Source of the DNA: Alphaproteobacteria bacterium
GTDB taxonomy: Bacteria; Pseudomonadota; Alphaproteobacteria; Reyranellales; Reyranellaceae
Length of the DNA stretch: 64,000 nucleotides
Direction: 5' to 3'
NCBI GenBank assembly: GCA_019635875.1
Contig: JAHBYP010000004.1
Location: forward strand, 512,001 to 576,000
Each line of letters starts with the position of its first letter. The first letter of the stretch is position 1. Positions 1 to 9,272 of this stretch are shown piece by piece. A program made the translations under genes and the position numbers. The notes under the pieces were generated by a model. That model did not search any database and had not been told where the DNA came from. It worked only from the letters and a program-made list of their open reading frames with translations.

Positions 1-1269
1 AGGCTGGGGCTCGCCGCCCTGATGGCCCCGGCGATCCGGCACGCCGAGACCGGCTTTCGCCTGTCGCCCTACCTCGCCACCTGCATCCAGGAGATCGAGC
101 TCGACCTGGCGCTCGACAGCGAGATCGCCGCGGTCTTCCTGCCCGGCGGCACGCCGCTCAAGGCCGGCGACCTGCTGGCCCAGCGCGACTACGCCGGCAC
201 CCTGCGCCAGATCGCCGAGGGCGGCCCCGAGATGCTGCACGGCGGCGAGCTGGGCCGACGCGTCGCGCGCTATCTCGAATCGGTCGGCTCGTTCATCCGC
301 ATCGAAGACCTGGTCGACTACAGGACGATCGAGCGCCAGCCCGTCCGCGGCACCTATCGCGGCTTCGAGATCGTCGGCCCCGCCCCGCCCTGCTCCGGCG
401 GCGTGCAGGCCGTGCAGATCCTCAACATCCTCGAGGCCTACGACGTCGGCGCGTCGGGCTTCGGCACGCCCCAGACGCTGCATCTGATGCTCGAGGCGCT
501 GAAGATCGCGGCCGCCGACCGCCGCGCGGTGACCGCCGATCCGGCCTTCGTCGACGTGCCGGTCGCGCGCCTGACCTCGAAGGCCTATGCCGACCAGCGG
601 CGCCGCGAGATCGATCCGAAGCGCGCCGCCGCCTTCGAGTCCCGCGCGCTATCCACCGAATCGGCCAACACGACCCATGTCACGATCGCCGACGGCGAGG
701 GCAACATCATCACCTCGACGCAGACCCTCAACAGCCTGTTCGGCGCGCGCATCATGATCCCGGGCACCGGCATCATTCCCAACAACTACATGTATCTGTT
801 CGATCCGCATCCCGGCAACGCGCTGTCGCTGCAGCCCGGCAAGCGCATCACGTCGGGCATCACCGCGCTGATCGTCAAGCGCGACGGCCGACCGGTCTTC
901 GCGCTGGGCCTGCCCGGCGCGCATCGCATCCCGGCGACGGCGACGCAGGCGGTGATCAACATGATCGATCACGGCATGAGCATCCAGGAAGCGGTCGAGG
1001 CGCCGCGCGTCTTCACCTGGGGCCAGGAGGCCGAGCTCGAAAAAGGCTTCACGCCCGACGTGCGCGACACCGTCGCCGCGCTGGGCCATCGCGTGGCGCC
1101 GGTCGACCATGTCGCCGGCGGCATGTGCGCCATCGCCTTCGCCCCCGACGGCACGATGACCGGCGCCGCCTGCTGGCGGGCCGACGGCGTGCCGGTGGGC
1201 ATCGGCGGCGGCGAGGCGCGTCACGGCACCTCGTTCTGGCCCGATCCGCGCCGCGGCAGGGTCTACTGA
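1..1269 (+). CDS. Gamma-glutamyltransferase (Ntn hydrolase), 5'-truncated by window edge
   Basis: The frame is open from the first base, so the start lies upstream; only the C-terminal ~422 residues are here. The fragment carries the end of the large subunit and the whole small subunit of a gamma-glutamyltransferase. The autoprocessing/nucleophile motif TTHVTIAD begins at 670, so the catalytic Thr would be the ACG codon 670-672. Downstream PGKRITSG and PGAHRIPATATQ correspond to the conserved oxyanion/substrate region of the family. These enzymes self-cleave before the Thr and transfer or hydrolyse gamma-glutamyl groups (glutathione, gamma-glutamyl peptides), usually in the periplasm. The signal peptide, if any, is outside the window. 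It could be an acylase-type paralogue rather than a glutathione-specific enzyme. Confidence 0.92.
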   Translation, partial: RLGLAALMAPAIRHAETGFRLSPYLATCIQEIELDLALDSEIAAVFLPGGTPLKAGDLLAQRDYAGTLRQIAEGGPEMLHGGELGRRVARYLESVGSFIRIEDLVDYRTIERQPVRGTYRGFEIVGPAPPCSGGVQAVQILNILEAYDVGASGFGTPQTLHLMLEALKIAAADRRAVTADPAFVDVPVARLTSKAYADQRRREIDPKRAAAFESRALSTESANTTHVTIADGEGNIITSTQTLNSLFGARIMIPGTGIIPNNYMYLFDPHPGNALSLQPGKRITSGITALIVKRDGRPVFALGLPGAHRIPATATQAVINMIDHGMSIQEAVEAPRVFTWGQEAELEKGFTPDVRDTVAALGHRVAPVDHVAGGMCAIAFAPDGTMTGAACWRADGVPVGIGGGEARHGTSFWPDPRRGRVY

Positions 1270-1275
1270 GATCTC

Positions 1276-1304
1276 CGTCATTCCGAGCGGAGCGAGGAAT
1301 GACC
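1276..1304. repeat. Short palindromic repeat, family B (minimal copy)
   Basis: An inverted repeat (CGTCATTCCGAGCGGAGCGA and its partner GGAATGACC) lies between two convergent genes. It is a short relative of the elements at 10108, 11427 and 49532. Its position suggests it doubles as a bidirectional transcription terminator. Confidence 0.6.
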
Positions 1305-1305
1305 G

Positions 1306-2379
1306 CTAAGCGAGCGCCGACTTGTAGTCGAAATCGTAGCCGAAGCCTCGCGGGCCGACCCGGCCCAGCGCCTTGGGCGTCAGGAAGAAGCCCGGCGACG
1401 GCAGGGCGATCACGGTGATGCGCTGGCCGTAGCGCACCATCTCGGTGCCGACCGCCTCGCCCGACTCGCTGTCCATGGTGCAGATGATGTCGGGCGTGGT
1501 GGAGACGATCTCGCCATCGCGCCAGGCGACGGCGTACTCGTTCTGGAACTCCAGCTCGAAGTTCGAGCCGCGATCGCCGTCGAGCCCGAGCAGGCGCGCG
1601 CGGCCACGCAGGAAGCCCGCCGTGGCGCGCCGCTCGACGTCCTGGACCTTGCCCCTGAACAACACGGTGCCCCGCTCCGCCTCGACAAGCGCCGCCACGG
1701 CGTCCTCGCGCCGACGCCGCGCATCCTCGACGACTCGGCCGATGCGGATCGCCTTGGTCGTGGTGTGCAGGATGCCATGCTCCTTGACCTCGCGGCCGCT
1801 GCGCGGTGCCGTGCAGGCATTGGCGACCGAGCCCAGCTCGGCGACGATGCCGCGCGCGATGCGCTCGCGCCGTCTGGCATTCTCGGCATGCGGCACGACG
1901 ATCTCGTTGTCGCGGATGTCGGCCAGGATCAGCGGCACCAATGGCAGCTCGGCGATCGCGAAGCTGGTCATCTGGCCCTCGGGAAAGGCGCGGCCCATGG
2001 CGTCGGCGTCGACCACCGGCAGGCCGGTCACCGCCGCCACCATCAGCGGATGCAGCCCGTTGGCGCCGCCGATCTCGATCGACATCACGGCGCGCATCTC
2101 GCGCTCCAGGTATTTCTGCATCGCCAGCAGCGGCTTGGCGGCGAAGCGCGGGTCCGACAGGCGCTCGCGTCCCACCAGCGGCGCGCCGATGCTGGCGACG
2201 GTGGCGACGAGGTCGTCGTCGGCCAGCTCCATCGGGTCGAGCAGCCAGACGCGCGCGCCCCCGTCGTACAGCCGGCGCAGGTTCAGGTGCGCGAGGTAGG
2301 GGTTTCCGCCGCCGCCGGCGCCCAGGATCCAGGCCCCGATCGCCAGGGGCTCGAGCTCGTCTGCCTGGATTTCACGCAT
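1306..2379 (-). CDS. DUF917 (S-methyl-thiohydantoin desulfurase / hydantoinase-like) family protein
   Basis: About 357 residues. The start at MREIQADELEP (2379) is chosen because the longer reading frame adds an Arg-rich, non-conserved leader. Family hallmarks are the N-terminal GAWILGAGGGGNPYLAHL, the central IEIGGANGLHPLMVAA, and VDADAMGRAFPE with a conserved Asp pair. DUF917 proteins are found beside hydantoinase/oxoprolinase and peptide uptake genes and some act on (thio)hydantoin rings; the substrate here is unknown. It is transcribed divergently from the peptide-type ABC binding protein at 2515 and converges on the gamma-glutamyltransferase, which fits a shared role in cyclic amide or peptide breakdown (inference). 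Confidence 0.85.
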   Translation of the reverse strand: MREIQADELEPLAIGAWILGAGGGGNPYLAHLNLRRLYDGGARVWLLDPMELADDDLVATVASIGAPLVGRERLSDPRFAAKPLLAMQKYLEREMRAVMSIEIGGANGLHPLMVAAVTGLPVVDADAMGRAFPEGQMTSFAIAELPLVPLILADIRDNEIVVPHAENARRRERIARGIVAELGSVANACTAPRSGREVKEHGILHTTTKAIRIGRVVEDARRRREDAVAALVEAERGTVLFRGKVQDVERRATAGFLRGRARLLGLDGDRGSNFELEFQNEYAVAWRDGEIVSTTPDIICTMDSESGEAVGTEMVRYGQRITVIALPSPGFFLTPKALGRVGPRGFGYDFDYKSALA

Positions 2380-2514
2380 CGTCTGGACTCTCGATCGTCG
2401 TGCCGGATTCATGGACATCCATGCGAACCGGCGCTGGCACATACTCGGTCCAGTCGGTGGTCGAAGCCAAGTGATTCACATAGAGTCGGCCATATTCGAG
2501 CCTGAGGGGGTTCC

Positions 2515-4086
2515 ATGCGCCGTCTTCTTGTCGCGTCCTGCGCGATGCTTGCGGCACTTGCCGCCACACCGTTCGCCAACGCTCAAACCACGCTGCGCGT
2601 CGCCATGCACGCCGATCTCAAGGTGTTCGATCCGATCTGGAGCGGCGCCTATATCGTGCGCAACCACGGCTACATGGTCTACGACACGCTGTTCGCCATG
2701 GACGACAACTACGTCGTCAAGCCGCAGATGGTCGACACCTGGAACGTCAGCGACGACGGGCTGACCTGGACCTTCAAGCTGCGCGACGGCCTGGAGTTCC
2801 ACGACGGAACGCCGGTGACGCCCGACGACGTCATCGCCTCGCTCAAGCGCTGGGCGGTGCGCGACTCGATGGGGCTGAAGCTCACCCAGGCGCTCAAGGA
2901 GTACAAGGTCGTCGATCCGCTCACCTTCCAGATCGTGCTGAAGGAGCAGTTCGGCGCCGTCGTCGAGTCACTGGGCAAGCCGTCGGTGGTCGTGCCGTTC
3001 ATCATGCCCAAGCGCATCGCCGAGACCGATCCCTTCAAGCAGATCGACGATTACACCGGCTCCGGGCCCTTCATCCTGAAGAAGGACGAGTGGAAGCCCG
3101 GCGCGATCACCGTCTACGTCAAGAACCCGAAATACAAGCCGCGCGGCGAGCCGGCCTCGGGCCTGGGCGGCGGCAAGGTCGTCGGCGTCGATCGCGTCGA
3201 ATGGGTCTGGATGCCCGACACCGAGACGCAGGTGAACGCGCTCGCCAAGGGCGAGATCGACATGATCGAGTCGGTCAATCACGACGTGCTGCCGATCCTG
3301 GAAAAGGACAAGGGCGTGCGCCTGATCCGCGGCCGCGCCTCGAACCAGGTCACCTTCCGCATGAACTGGCTGATCCCGCCGTTCAACGACGCGCGCGTGC
3401 GCCGCGCCGCCATGGTGGCGCTGGGGCAGGAGGAGTTCCTGCAGGCCAGCATCGGCGACTCCCGTTTCTACCGCCAGTGCAAGGCGCTGTTCACCTGCGA
3501 GACGCCGCTGGCCAGCGACGCCGGCATGGCCGATGTCCTCAACGGCAACGCCCAGAAGGCGCGCGCGATGCTCAAGGAGGCCGGCCAGGAGGGCGCCCTC
3601 GTCGTCATGCCGCAGCCAACGGATCTGCAGGTGCTGCGCCCGTGGCCGCTGGTCGCCAAGGCCCAGCTCGAGCGCGCCGGCTTCAAGGTCGACGTGCAGG
3701 CGACCGACTGGACCAGCATGGTCAACCGCCTGGTGACCAAGAAGGGCCCGGTCGCCGAGGGCGGCTGGAATGCCTTCGTCACCAGCTGGGCGCAGGTCGA
3801 CATCCTGGACCCGCTGATGCACCCCTCGCTCGCCTCGACCTGCGAGAAGGCCCGCGCCGGCTGGCCGTGCGACGAGCAGATGGAGAAGCTGCGCGACAAG
3901 TACGTGCGCTCCAAGTCGCTGGCCGAGCGCAAGGCCGCGGTCGACGAGATCCAGCGCCACCAGGCGAGCATCGTCACCCACGTGCATCTCGGCGAATGGT
4001 TCGGCGTCTCCGCCGTGCGCGCCAACATCCAGACCCGCGCCGTGCCGTCGCCGGTGACGGTGTTCTGGAGCGTGACCAAGAAGTAG
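2515..4086 (+). CDS. ABC transporter substrate-binding protein, family 5 (peptide/nickel type)
   Basis: 523 residues with a clear Sec signal peptide (MRRLLVASCAMLAALAATPF, cleavage near ANA-QTT). The mature protein shows the SBP_bac_5 pattern: an early MVYDTLFAMDDNYVVKPQMV block, then LRDGLEFHDGTPVTPDDV and YTGSGPFILKK. It should bind di/oligopeptides or a related small ligand in the periplasm. No permease or ATPase for this system is present, so the membrane components must lie elsewhere or be shared. The start follows GAGGGGGTTCC, an adequate ribosome binding site. It sits divergent from DUF917 and next to an M81 peptidase. Confidence 0.93.
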   Translation: MRRLLVASCAMLAALAATPFANAQTTLRVAMHADLKVFDPIWSGAYIVRNHGYMVYDTLFAMDDNYVVKPQMVDTWNVSDDGLTWTFKLRDGLEFHDGTPVTPDDVIASLKRWAVRDSMGLKLTQALKEYKVVDPLTFQIVLKEQFGAVVESLGKPSVVVPFIMPKRIAETDPFKQIDDYTGSGPFILKKDEWKPGAITVYVKNPKYKPRGEPASGLGGGKVVGVDRVEWVWMPDTETQVNALAKGEIDMIESVNHDVLPILEKDKGVRLIRGRASNQVTFRMNWLIPPFNDARVRRAAMVALGQEEFLQASIGDSRFYRQCKALFTCETPLASDAGMADVLNGNAQKARAMLKEAGQEGALVVMPQPTDLQVLRPWPLVAKAQLERAGFKVDVQATDWTSMVNRLVTKKGPVAEGGWNAFVTSWAQVDILDPLMHPSLASTCEKARAGWPCDEQMEKLRDKYVRSKSLAERKAAVDEIQRHQASIVTHVHLGEWFGVSAVRANIQTRAVPSPVTVFWSVTKK

Positions 4087-4101
4087 CGGCGCAATCTCTT
4101 A

Positions 4102-4223
4102 CCTTCCCCCGGAGGGCGAAGGTGGCGCGCAGCGACGGAAGGGAGATGTCGAAGACGAACGCAGGAGTTCGGCTTCGACATCCCCCTTCCGCCCTTCGGG
4201 CACCTTCCCCCTCCGGGGGAAGG
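4102..4223. repeat. Inverted repeat element, family A
   Basis: A ~122-bp element bounded by CCTTCCCCCGGAGGG and its complement CCTCCGGGGGAAGG. Inside is a second inverted pair containing GATGTCGAAGACGAA / TTCGACATCCCCCTT. Near-identical elements occur at 39542, 53099 and 55866. It lies between two convergent genes and ends three bases before the M81 stop codon, so it may also terminate transcription. Confidence 0.85.
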
Positions 4224-4226
4224 CAA

Positions 4227-5762
4227 TCACTCCCGCACCGGTCCCAGCGGCCGCAGCTTCATGCCCTTGCGCAGGTGCTTGTACGGGAACTCGACCGGAT
4301 CGGTGATGTGCGCGCCGGGCGACTGCACGACGAGGATGGTCTCGGCGATGGGCTGGAAGTCGGCGCGGAAATGCACCGTCGACTTCAGGCCGAGGATCGG
4401 CGTGCGCGACGGCTCGACGCCAACATGGCGGAACATCTCCTGGTCGGCCGCCTGGATGCGCTTGCTGGCGAGCACGACCGAGACGCCGCTTTCCTCGTGG
4501 GTCAGCAGCGCCATCGGCCCGATCTGGAACTTCGCGCCGCCGTAGAACGGGCCGGTGCCGGTGAAGACGCCACTGCCCAGCTTGACCACGCGCCAGTCGG
4601 CCTCGACCGGGCTCTCGCCGGCATAGCCGACGACCGCCCCGATGCCGCGGCGCAGGACGTTGCCCTCGCCGGTCTCGACCGCGGCGGCGGCCGACGGCGG
4701 ATCGACCAGCATGCCGATCACCGCGCCCCTGGCCCTGGCCTTCATCAGCGCGCGCAGCAGGCCCACCGTGTCCGACGTGCCGCCGGCGCCGGGATTGTCC
4801 TGCACGTCGGCGAGCACGATCGGCTTCTTCGCACCCTGCGACAGCCTGATCGCCTCGACCGCCGCCTCGTCGGGCGACCACAGCTTGCCGGCGAAGGCGG
4901 CTTCCTTGGCGCGGATGGCTTCGGCAAGCCGGTCGGCCGCCGCTTCGGCTGCCGCCTTGTCGTGGCCATAGACCACCAGCGCCGGCCCGCATTGCGCGAT
5001 ATCCGCCGGCGGAAAGCCCGGCGTATGCGTGACGCTGACGATGCCCTGGTTGTGCGAGCCGCCCGGCGCGCCCTTGCCGCCGGTCTCGATCTCGTCGAGC
5101 AGGTCGAACAGGCCCCGGGCCGGCTCGAGATAGGTGCACTGCCAGACCAGCGGAATGAGAAAGTCGACCTGACGATAGGCCTTGTAGAGCGGCCGCCCGT
5201 CCTTGAGCAGGCGATCGAGCAGCTCCGCCGCGCGCCGCCCGGTGGCGGCCATGTCGACATGCGGATAGGTGCGGTAGCCGATCATCGCCGTCGAATGGCG
5301 CACCATCTCGGCGGTCATGTTGGTGTGGTAGTCGAGGCTGGCGACCAGCGGGATCGAGCCGCCCACCACCGCGCGAACGCGGCGCATCAGCTCGCCCTCG
5401 CCGTCCTCGTGGTGCTCGGCGACCATGGCGCCGTGCAGGTCGAGATAGACCGCGTCGAACGGCCCGAGCGTCGCGAGGTCCTCGACCATCCAGCCGGCGA
5501 CCTTCTCGTAGGCGTCCTTCGTGACGTAGGAGCTGGGCGGCGCCGAGCACCAGCTGAGCGGCACGATCTCGTGCCCGCGCTCCTTGAGCGCTGCGACGGC
5601 ACCGGCGATCGGGATGTTGAAGCCGTCGACGGCGGAGATCAGTTGCGGCCCGCGCACGAAGGGCGGCCAGGCATCGGCCCGCTCGAACTCTTCCCAGGTC
5701 GCCTTCTGTGGCGCGAACGTGTTCGTCTCGTGCTGGAAGCCACCGACCGCGATACGCGCCAT
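4227..5762 (-). CDS. M81 family metallopeptidase (MlrC/microcystinase C-like)
   Basis: 511 residues, the usual length of MlrC-like proteins. It begins MARIAVGGFQHETNTF, where the His of HETN is a predicted zinc ligand, followed by YLDLHGAM and SLDYHTN with further metal-binding Asp/His residues. The C-terminal MlrC_C half contains LADVQDNPGAGGTSDT. MlrC finishes degradation of linearised microcystin, but most homologues are in non-degraders and act on unknown peptides or amides. The neighbouring gamma-glutamyltransferase, DUF917 gene and peptide-type binding protein suggest peptide or cyclic amide catabolism (inference). Confidence 0.92.
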   Translation of the reverse strand: MARIAVGGFQHETNTFAPQKATWEEFERADAWPPFVRGPQLISAVDGFNIPIAGAVAALKERGHEIVPLSWCSAPPSSYVTKDAYEKVAGWMVEDLATLGPFDAVYLDLHGAMVAEHHEDGEGELMRRVRAVVGGSIPLVASLDYHTNMTAEMVRHSTAMIGYRTYPHVDMAATGRRAAELLDRLLKDGRPLYKAYRQVDFLIPLVWQCTYLEPARGLFDLLDEIETGGKGAPGGSHNQGIVSVTHTPGFPPADIAQCGPALVVYGHDKAAAEAAADRLAEAIRAKEAAFAGKLWSPDEAAVEAIRLSQGAKKPIVLADVQDNPGAGGTSDTVGLLRALMKARARGAVIGMLVDPPSAAAAVETGEGNVLRRGIGAVVGYAGESPVEADWRVVKLGSGVFTGTGPFYGGAKFQIGPMALLTHEESGVSVVLASKRIQAADQEMFRHVGVEPSRTPILGLKSTVHFRADFQPIAETILVVQSPGAHITDPVEFPYKHLRKGMKLRPLGPVRE

Positions 5763-5816
5763 TTCACTGTCCCCAACCGTCCATTGCCGGCCGGGACGTT
5801 AGCAGCCCGTCGCAGG

Positions 5817-6017
5817 TTATTGATAGCGGACGCTGGCCTGGTCGGGAGCAGAGGTGCCGTGCTTGCCGCTGATGGCGTTGAAGGTCGAGAGGCTGGCGAA
5901 GCAGAGGATGGCGACGACCAGGCCGTACTCGATGCCGTGGCGTCGGCGGCGCGGGGCAGGCTGGTCGGTCGACGGAACCGTCGCCTCCCATGGCCATGTC
6001 GGTCGCGCGATCTTCAT
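5817..6017 (-). CDS. Small Flp/Fap-like type IVb pilin candidate
   Basis: 66 residues. The ATG at 6017 is preferred over the GTG at 6029 because GGAG sits six bases upstream of it. An Arg-rich leader (RRRRHGIEYG) is followed by one hydrophobic segment, LVVAILCFASLSTF. The G-I-E-Y pattern directly before the hydrophobic stretch matches the prepilin peptidase site and Glu-Tyr motif of Flp pilins, which are of similar size. No tad/cpa assembly genes are in the window, so this would be an orphan pilin or simply a single-pass membrane peptide. Confidence 0.5.
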   Translation of the reverse strand: MKIARPTWPWEATVPSTDQPAPRRRRHGIEYGLVVAILCFASLSTFNAISGKHGTSAPDQASVRYQ

Positions 6018-6114
6018 CAAAGGCTCCACGATCTGCGGGCGTCCTGAAGATACTCCCGAGGTTGCCTCAGCCCCACTGACATAAGGTCCAGAATGGAGCA
6101 GTTGGGCAGCACAA

Positions 6115-6205
6115 TGGCCCGGGACGCCAAATCATCTTCTGAGAATAAAATTTAAGAACGATCAATATCATATTGAAATAGTGTAATATAGTCAATGCAC
6201 TTAAC
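6115..6205. promoter_or_regulatory. AT-rich intergenic promoter region with 15-bp palindrome
   Basis: About 90 bases of strongly AT-rich DNA stand out from the surrounding high-GC sequence. It includes the perfect palindrome TCAATATCATATTGA (6162-6176; 7-bp arms, one central base). The region lies between the Flp-like gene (minus) and the lipoprotein gene (plus) and could serve either. A regulator site is an inference; no specific family is recognised. Confidence 0.4.
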
Positions 6206-6304
6206 ATGAAGAAGTCAATCGCCCTTCACAGCGCCCTCCGCGCGGCCGATACTGACTGTGACGGACGATGAAGCGCCCGCGATCTCCCGTGACGGAGGGC
6301 AGAC

Positions 6305-6658
6305 ATGCGCGCGATGTCAGGGTTCCTGGCGCTGGCAACCGCCGGGTTTCTGGCCAGCGGCTGCGGGCCGGCGATGCGCTGGGACAGACCCGGCACGAGC
6401 GCCGAGATGCTGCAGGCCGACCAGCTCGAGTGCCGCAAGGCCGCGGCCGACGAGGCCTTCCGCAGCTACGCCTTCCACACCGGCTTCGGCATGATGGGCG
6501 CGCCCTTCTGGGGCTACCGCCACCGGCCGGACTATTTCATGTGGCGCCAGCGACTGCAGACCGAGCGTGCCTTCTACGAGACGCGTCTGGCCAGCTTCTG
6601 CATGCGCAACAAGGGCTACACCCAGGTCCCGGTCAACGAGCAGGCGCCGGCTCGATAG
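6305..6658 (+). CDS. Small lipoprotein of unknown function
   Basis: 117 residues. A signal peptide ends in the lipobox L-A-S-G-C (Cys near residue 21), so it is predicted to be lipidated and envelope-attached. The mature part has two further Cys residues (in LECRK and SFCMR) that could form a disulfide, and an aromatic Gly-rich stretch (FGMMGAPFWGYRHRP). The start follows GGAGGGCAGAC. No known family is recognised. It lies 65 bp before the phnM-like gene. Confidence 0.75.
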   Translation: MRAMSGFLALATAGFLASGCGPAMRWDRPGTSAEMLQADQLECRKAAADEAFRSYAFHTGFGMMGAPFWGYRHRPDYFMWRQRLQTERAFYETRLASFCMRNKGYTQVPVNEQAPAR

Positions 6659-6723
6659 GACAATCCACCGCTTGTCATGAGGCCGTCACCCTGCGCCTTT
6701 ACCCGGCGCTTGGAGGTATGGTG

Positions 6724-7890
6724 ATGGCGGTGTCCCTGAAGCTTGTCGGTGTGCGGGCGCTGATCGATGGCGCGCTGAGCGCGCCGACGACGATCGACAT
6801 CGAGGATGGCGCGATCGTCGCGATCGGCCGTGACGGCGCCGCGCGCCGCGAGATCCGCGCCGAGGGCCTGCTCGCCCTGCCCGGCATCGTCGACCTGCAC
6901 GGCGATGCCTTCGAGCGCCAGATGATGCCCAGGCCCGGCGTCTTTTTCCGCGAGGACCTGGCGCTGCTCGACACCGACCGCCAGCTCGTCGCCAACGGCG
7001 TCACCACCGCCTATCACGGCCTGACCTGGTCGTGGGAGCCCGGCCTGCGCGGCACCGATCGCGCGCACGCGATCGCCGATACGCTCGATCGCCTGCGCCC
7101 GCGCCTGGCCTGCGACACGCGCCTGCACCTGCGCTGGGAGACCTACAATCTCGACGTCGTGCCGACGGTGCTGGAATGGCTGGCGCGCGGGCGCATCCAT
7201 CTGCTGGCGTTCAACGACCATACCCCGGCGATGCTCAAGCGCGGCGAGGATCCCGTCGCCGTGCTGAAATACGTCGAGCGCGCGGGCGTGCCGGTCGCCG
7301 ATTTCAAGGCGTTGCTGCGCACCGTCGGCGAGCGTGCCGACGACGTGCCCGGTGCCATCGCCACCTTGGCCGCGGCGGCGCGCCGGCGCGGCGTGAAGCT
7401 GGCGAGCCATGACGACAGATCGCCGGAAATGACGCGCGGTTTCCAGGCGCTGGGCTGCACGCTGTGCGAGTTCCCGCTGACCGAGGACACCGCGCGTGTC
7501 GGCCGCGAGCGCGATGGCCATGTCCTGATGGGCGCGCCCAACGTCGTGCGCGGCGGCAGCCATCTCAACCTGATCTCGGCCGCCAGCATGGTGCGCGCCG
7601 GGCTGTGCGACGTGCTGACCTCGGACTACTACTACGCCGCCCTGCCCTGCGCGCCGTTCCGGCTGGCGCGCGAGGACGGGCGCGAGGTAGGCGCCTATTG
7701 GCCGCTGGTCTCGACCAACCCGGCGCGCGCCGCCGGCCTGCACGATCGCGGCGAGATCGCGCCCGGGCGGCGCGCCGATATCGTGCTGGTCGACGCCCGC
7801 GACGGCGACAGCCCGTTCGTGGTGGCGACCATCGTCGCCGGACGTCCTGTGCACCACGACCGACGCCACGAGGCAGTCAGCCTCGACTGA
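6724..7890 (+). CDS. phnM: PhnM: alpha-D-ribose 1-methylphosphonate 5-triphosphate diphosphatase
   Basis: 388 residues. Of three nearby starts (6718, 6721, 6724) the ATG at 6724 is chosen because GGAGG (6712-6716) lies seven bases upstream. An amidohydrolase fold is indicated by DLHGDAFERQ (residues ~57-66) and the metal-site motif SHDDRSPE (~228-235); the block LTSDYYYAALPCAPFRL is diagnostic of PhnM. In the C-P lyase pathway PhnM removes pyrophosphate from ribose 1-alkylphosphonate triphosphate. No phnGHIJKL genes are adjacent, so it is an orphan here. It could be a PhnM-like paralogue of altered function. Confidence 0.88.
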   Translation: MAVSLKLVGVRALIDGALSAPTTIDIEDGAIVAIGRDGAARREIRAEGLLALPGIVDLHGDAFERQMMPRPGVFFREDLALLDTDRQLVANGVTTAYHGLTWSWEPGLRGTDRAHAIADTLDRLRPRLACDTRLHLRWETYNLDVVPTVLEWLARGRIHLLAFNDHTPAMLKRGEDPVAVLKYVERAGVPVADFKALLRTVGERADDVPGAIATLAAAARRRGVKLASHDDRSPEMTRGFQALGCTLCEFPLTEDTARVGRERDGHVLMGAPNVVRGGSHLNLISAASMVRAGLCDVLTSDYYYAALPCAPFRLAREDGREVGAYWPLVSTNPARAAGLHDRGEIAPGRRADIVLVDARDGDSPFVVATIVAGRPVHHDRRHEAVSLD

Positions 7891-7951
7891 TTGCCACCGC
7901 AGCGCCTCCAATCGGATTCGTGGCATTCCGTACGTTACGCTATACTATAAC

Positions 7952-7975
7952 ATTCATGTGCAATTGCGAATAACT
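7952..7975. promoter_or_regulatory. Imperfect palindrome upstream of exbB, possible iron-regulator operator
   Basis: A 24-bp imperfect inverted repeat (8 of 12 positions matching) is centred on the perfect GCAATTGC, 22 bp upstream of the exbB start. TonB systems in alphaproteobacteria are commonly controlled by Fur/Mur, Irr or RirA. This sequence is similar in style to a Fur/Mur box but does not match a consensus I can state with certainty. Confidence 0.35.
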
Positions 7976-7997
7976 CGCGATAGCGTTAGGGTCCGGC

Positions 7998-8843
<846 letters not shown>

Positions 8844-8846
8844 ACG

Positions 8847-9272
8847 ATGGCGGCGAAGCTCGACGATGGCGACGATCTCGCCGAAACCCACGAGATCAAC
8901 GTCACGCCCTTCATCGACGTGATGCTGGTGCTGCTGATCATCTTCATGGTCGCCGCCCCGCTCGCCACCGTCGACGTACCGGTCGATCTGCCGGTGTCGA
9001 CGGCCACCCGCACGCCGCGACCCGACAAGCCGCTGTTCCTGACCCTGAAGGAAGATCTCTCGGTAATCGTCGGCGAGAAGGCGGTGCCGCGTGCCGATCT
9101 CGCCGGCGCGCTCGACGCCGCCACCGAGCGCGATCGCGAGCAGCGCGTCTTCATCCGCGCCGCGCGCAAGATCGACTACGGCCAGCTCACCGACCTGATG
9201 AACGATCTGCGCAAGGCGGGCTATCTGAAGATCGCCCTGGTCGGCCTTGAAGGCGAGGCGAAGTCAAAATGA
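8847..9272 (+). CDS. exbD: ExbD: TonB-system proton channel subunit
   Basis: 141 residues. It has a short cytoplasmic N-terminus with EINVTPFIDVMLVLLIIFMV, where the Asp in FIDVMLV is the essential protonatable residue of the single membrane helix. A periplasmic domain follows (FIRAARKIDYGQLTDLMNDL). It pairs with ExbB in the inner membrane. Its stop codon overlaps the tonB start (ATGA at 9269-9272), indicating translational coupling. Confidence 0.95.
   Translation: MAAKLDDGDDLAETHEINVTPFIDVMLVLLIIFMVAAPLATVDVPVDLPVSTATRTPRPDKPLFLTLKEDLSVIVGEKAVPRADLAGALDAATERDREQRVFIRAARKIDYGQLTDLMNDLRKAGYLKIALVGLEGEAKSK

Noticed and set aside
4099..5550. 483-codon minus-strand frame within the M81 gene
   Set aside because: Alternative frame of the M81 gene; Arg/Gly/Ala-rich with no domain.
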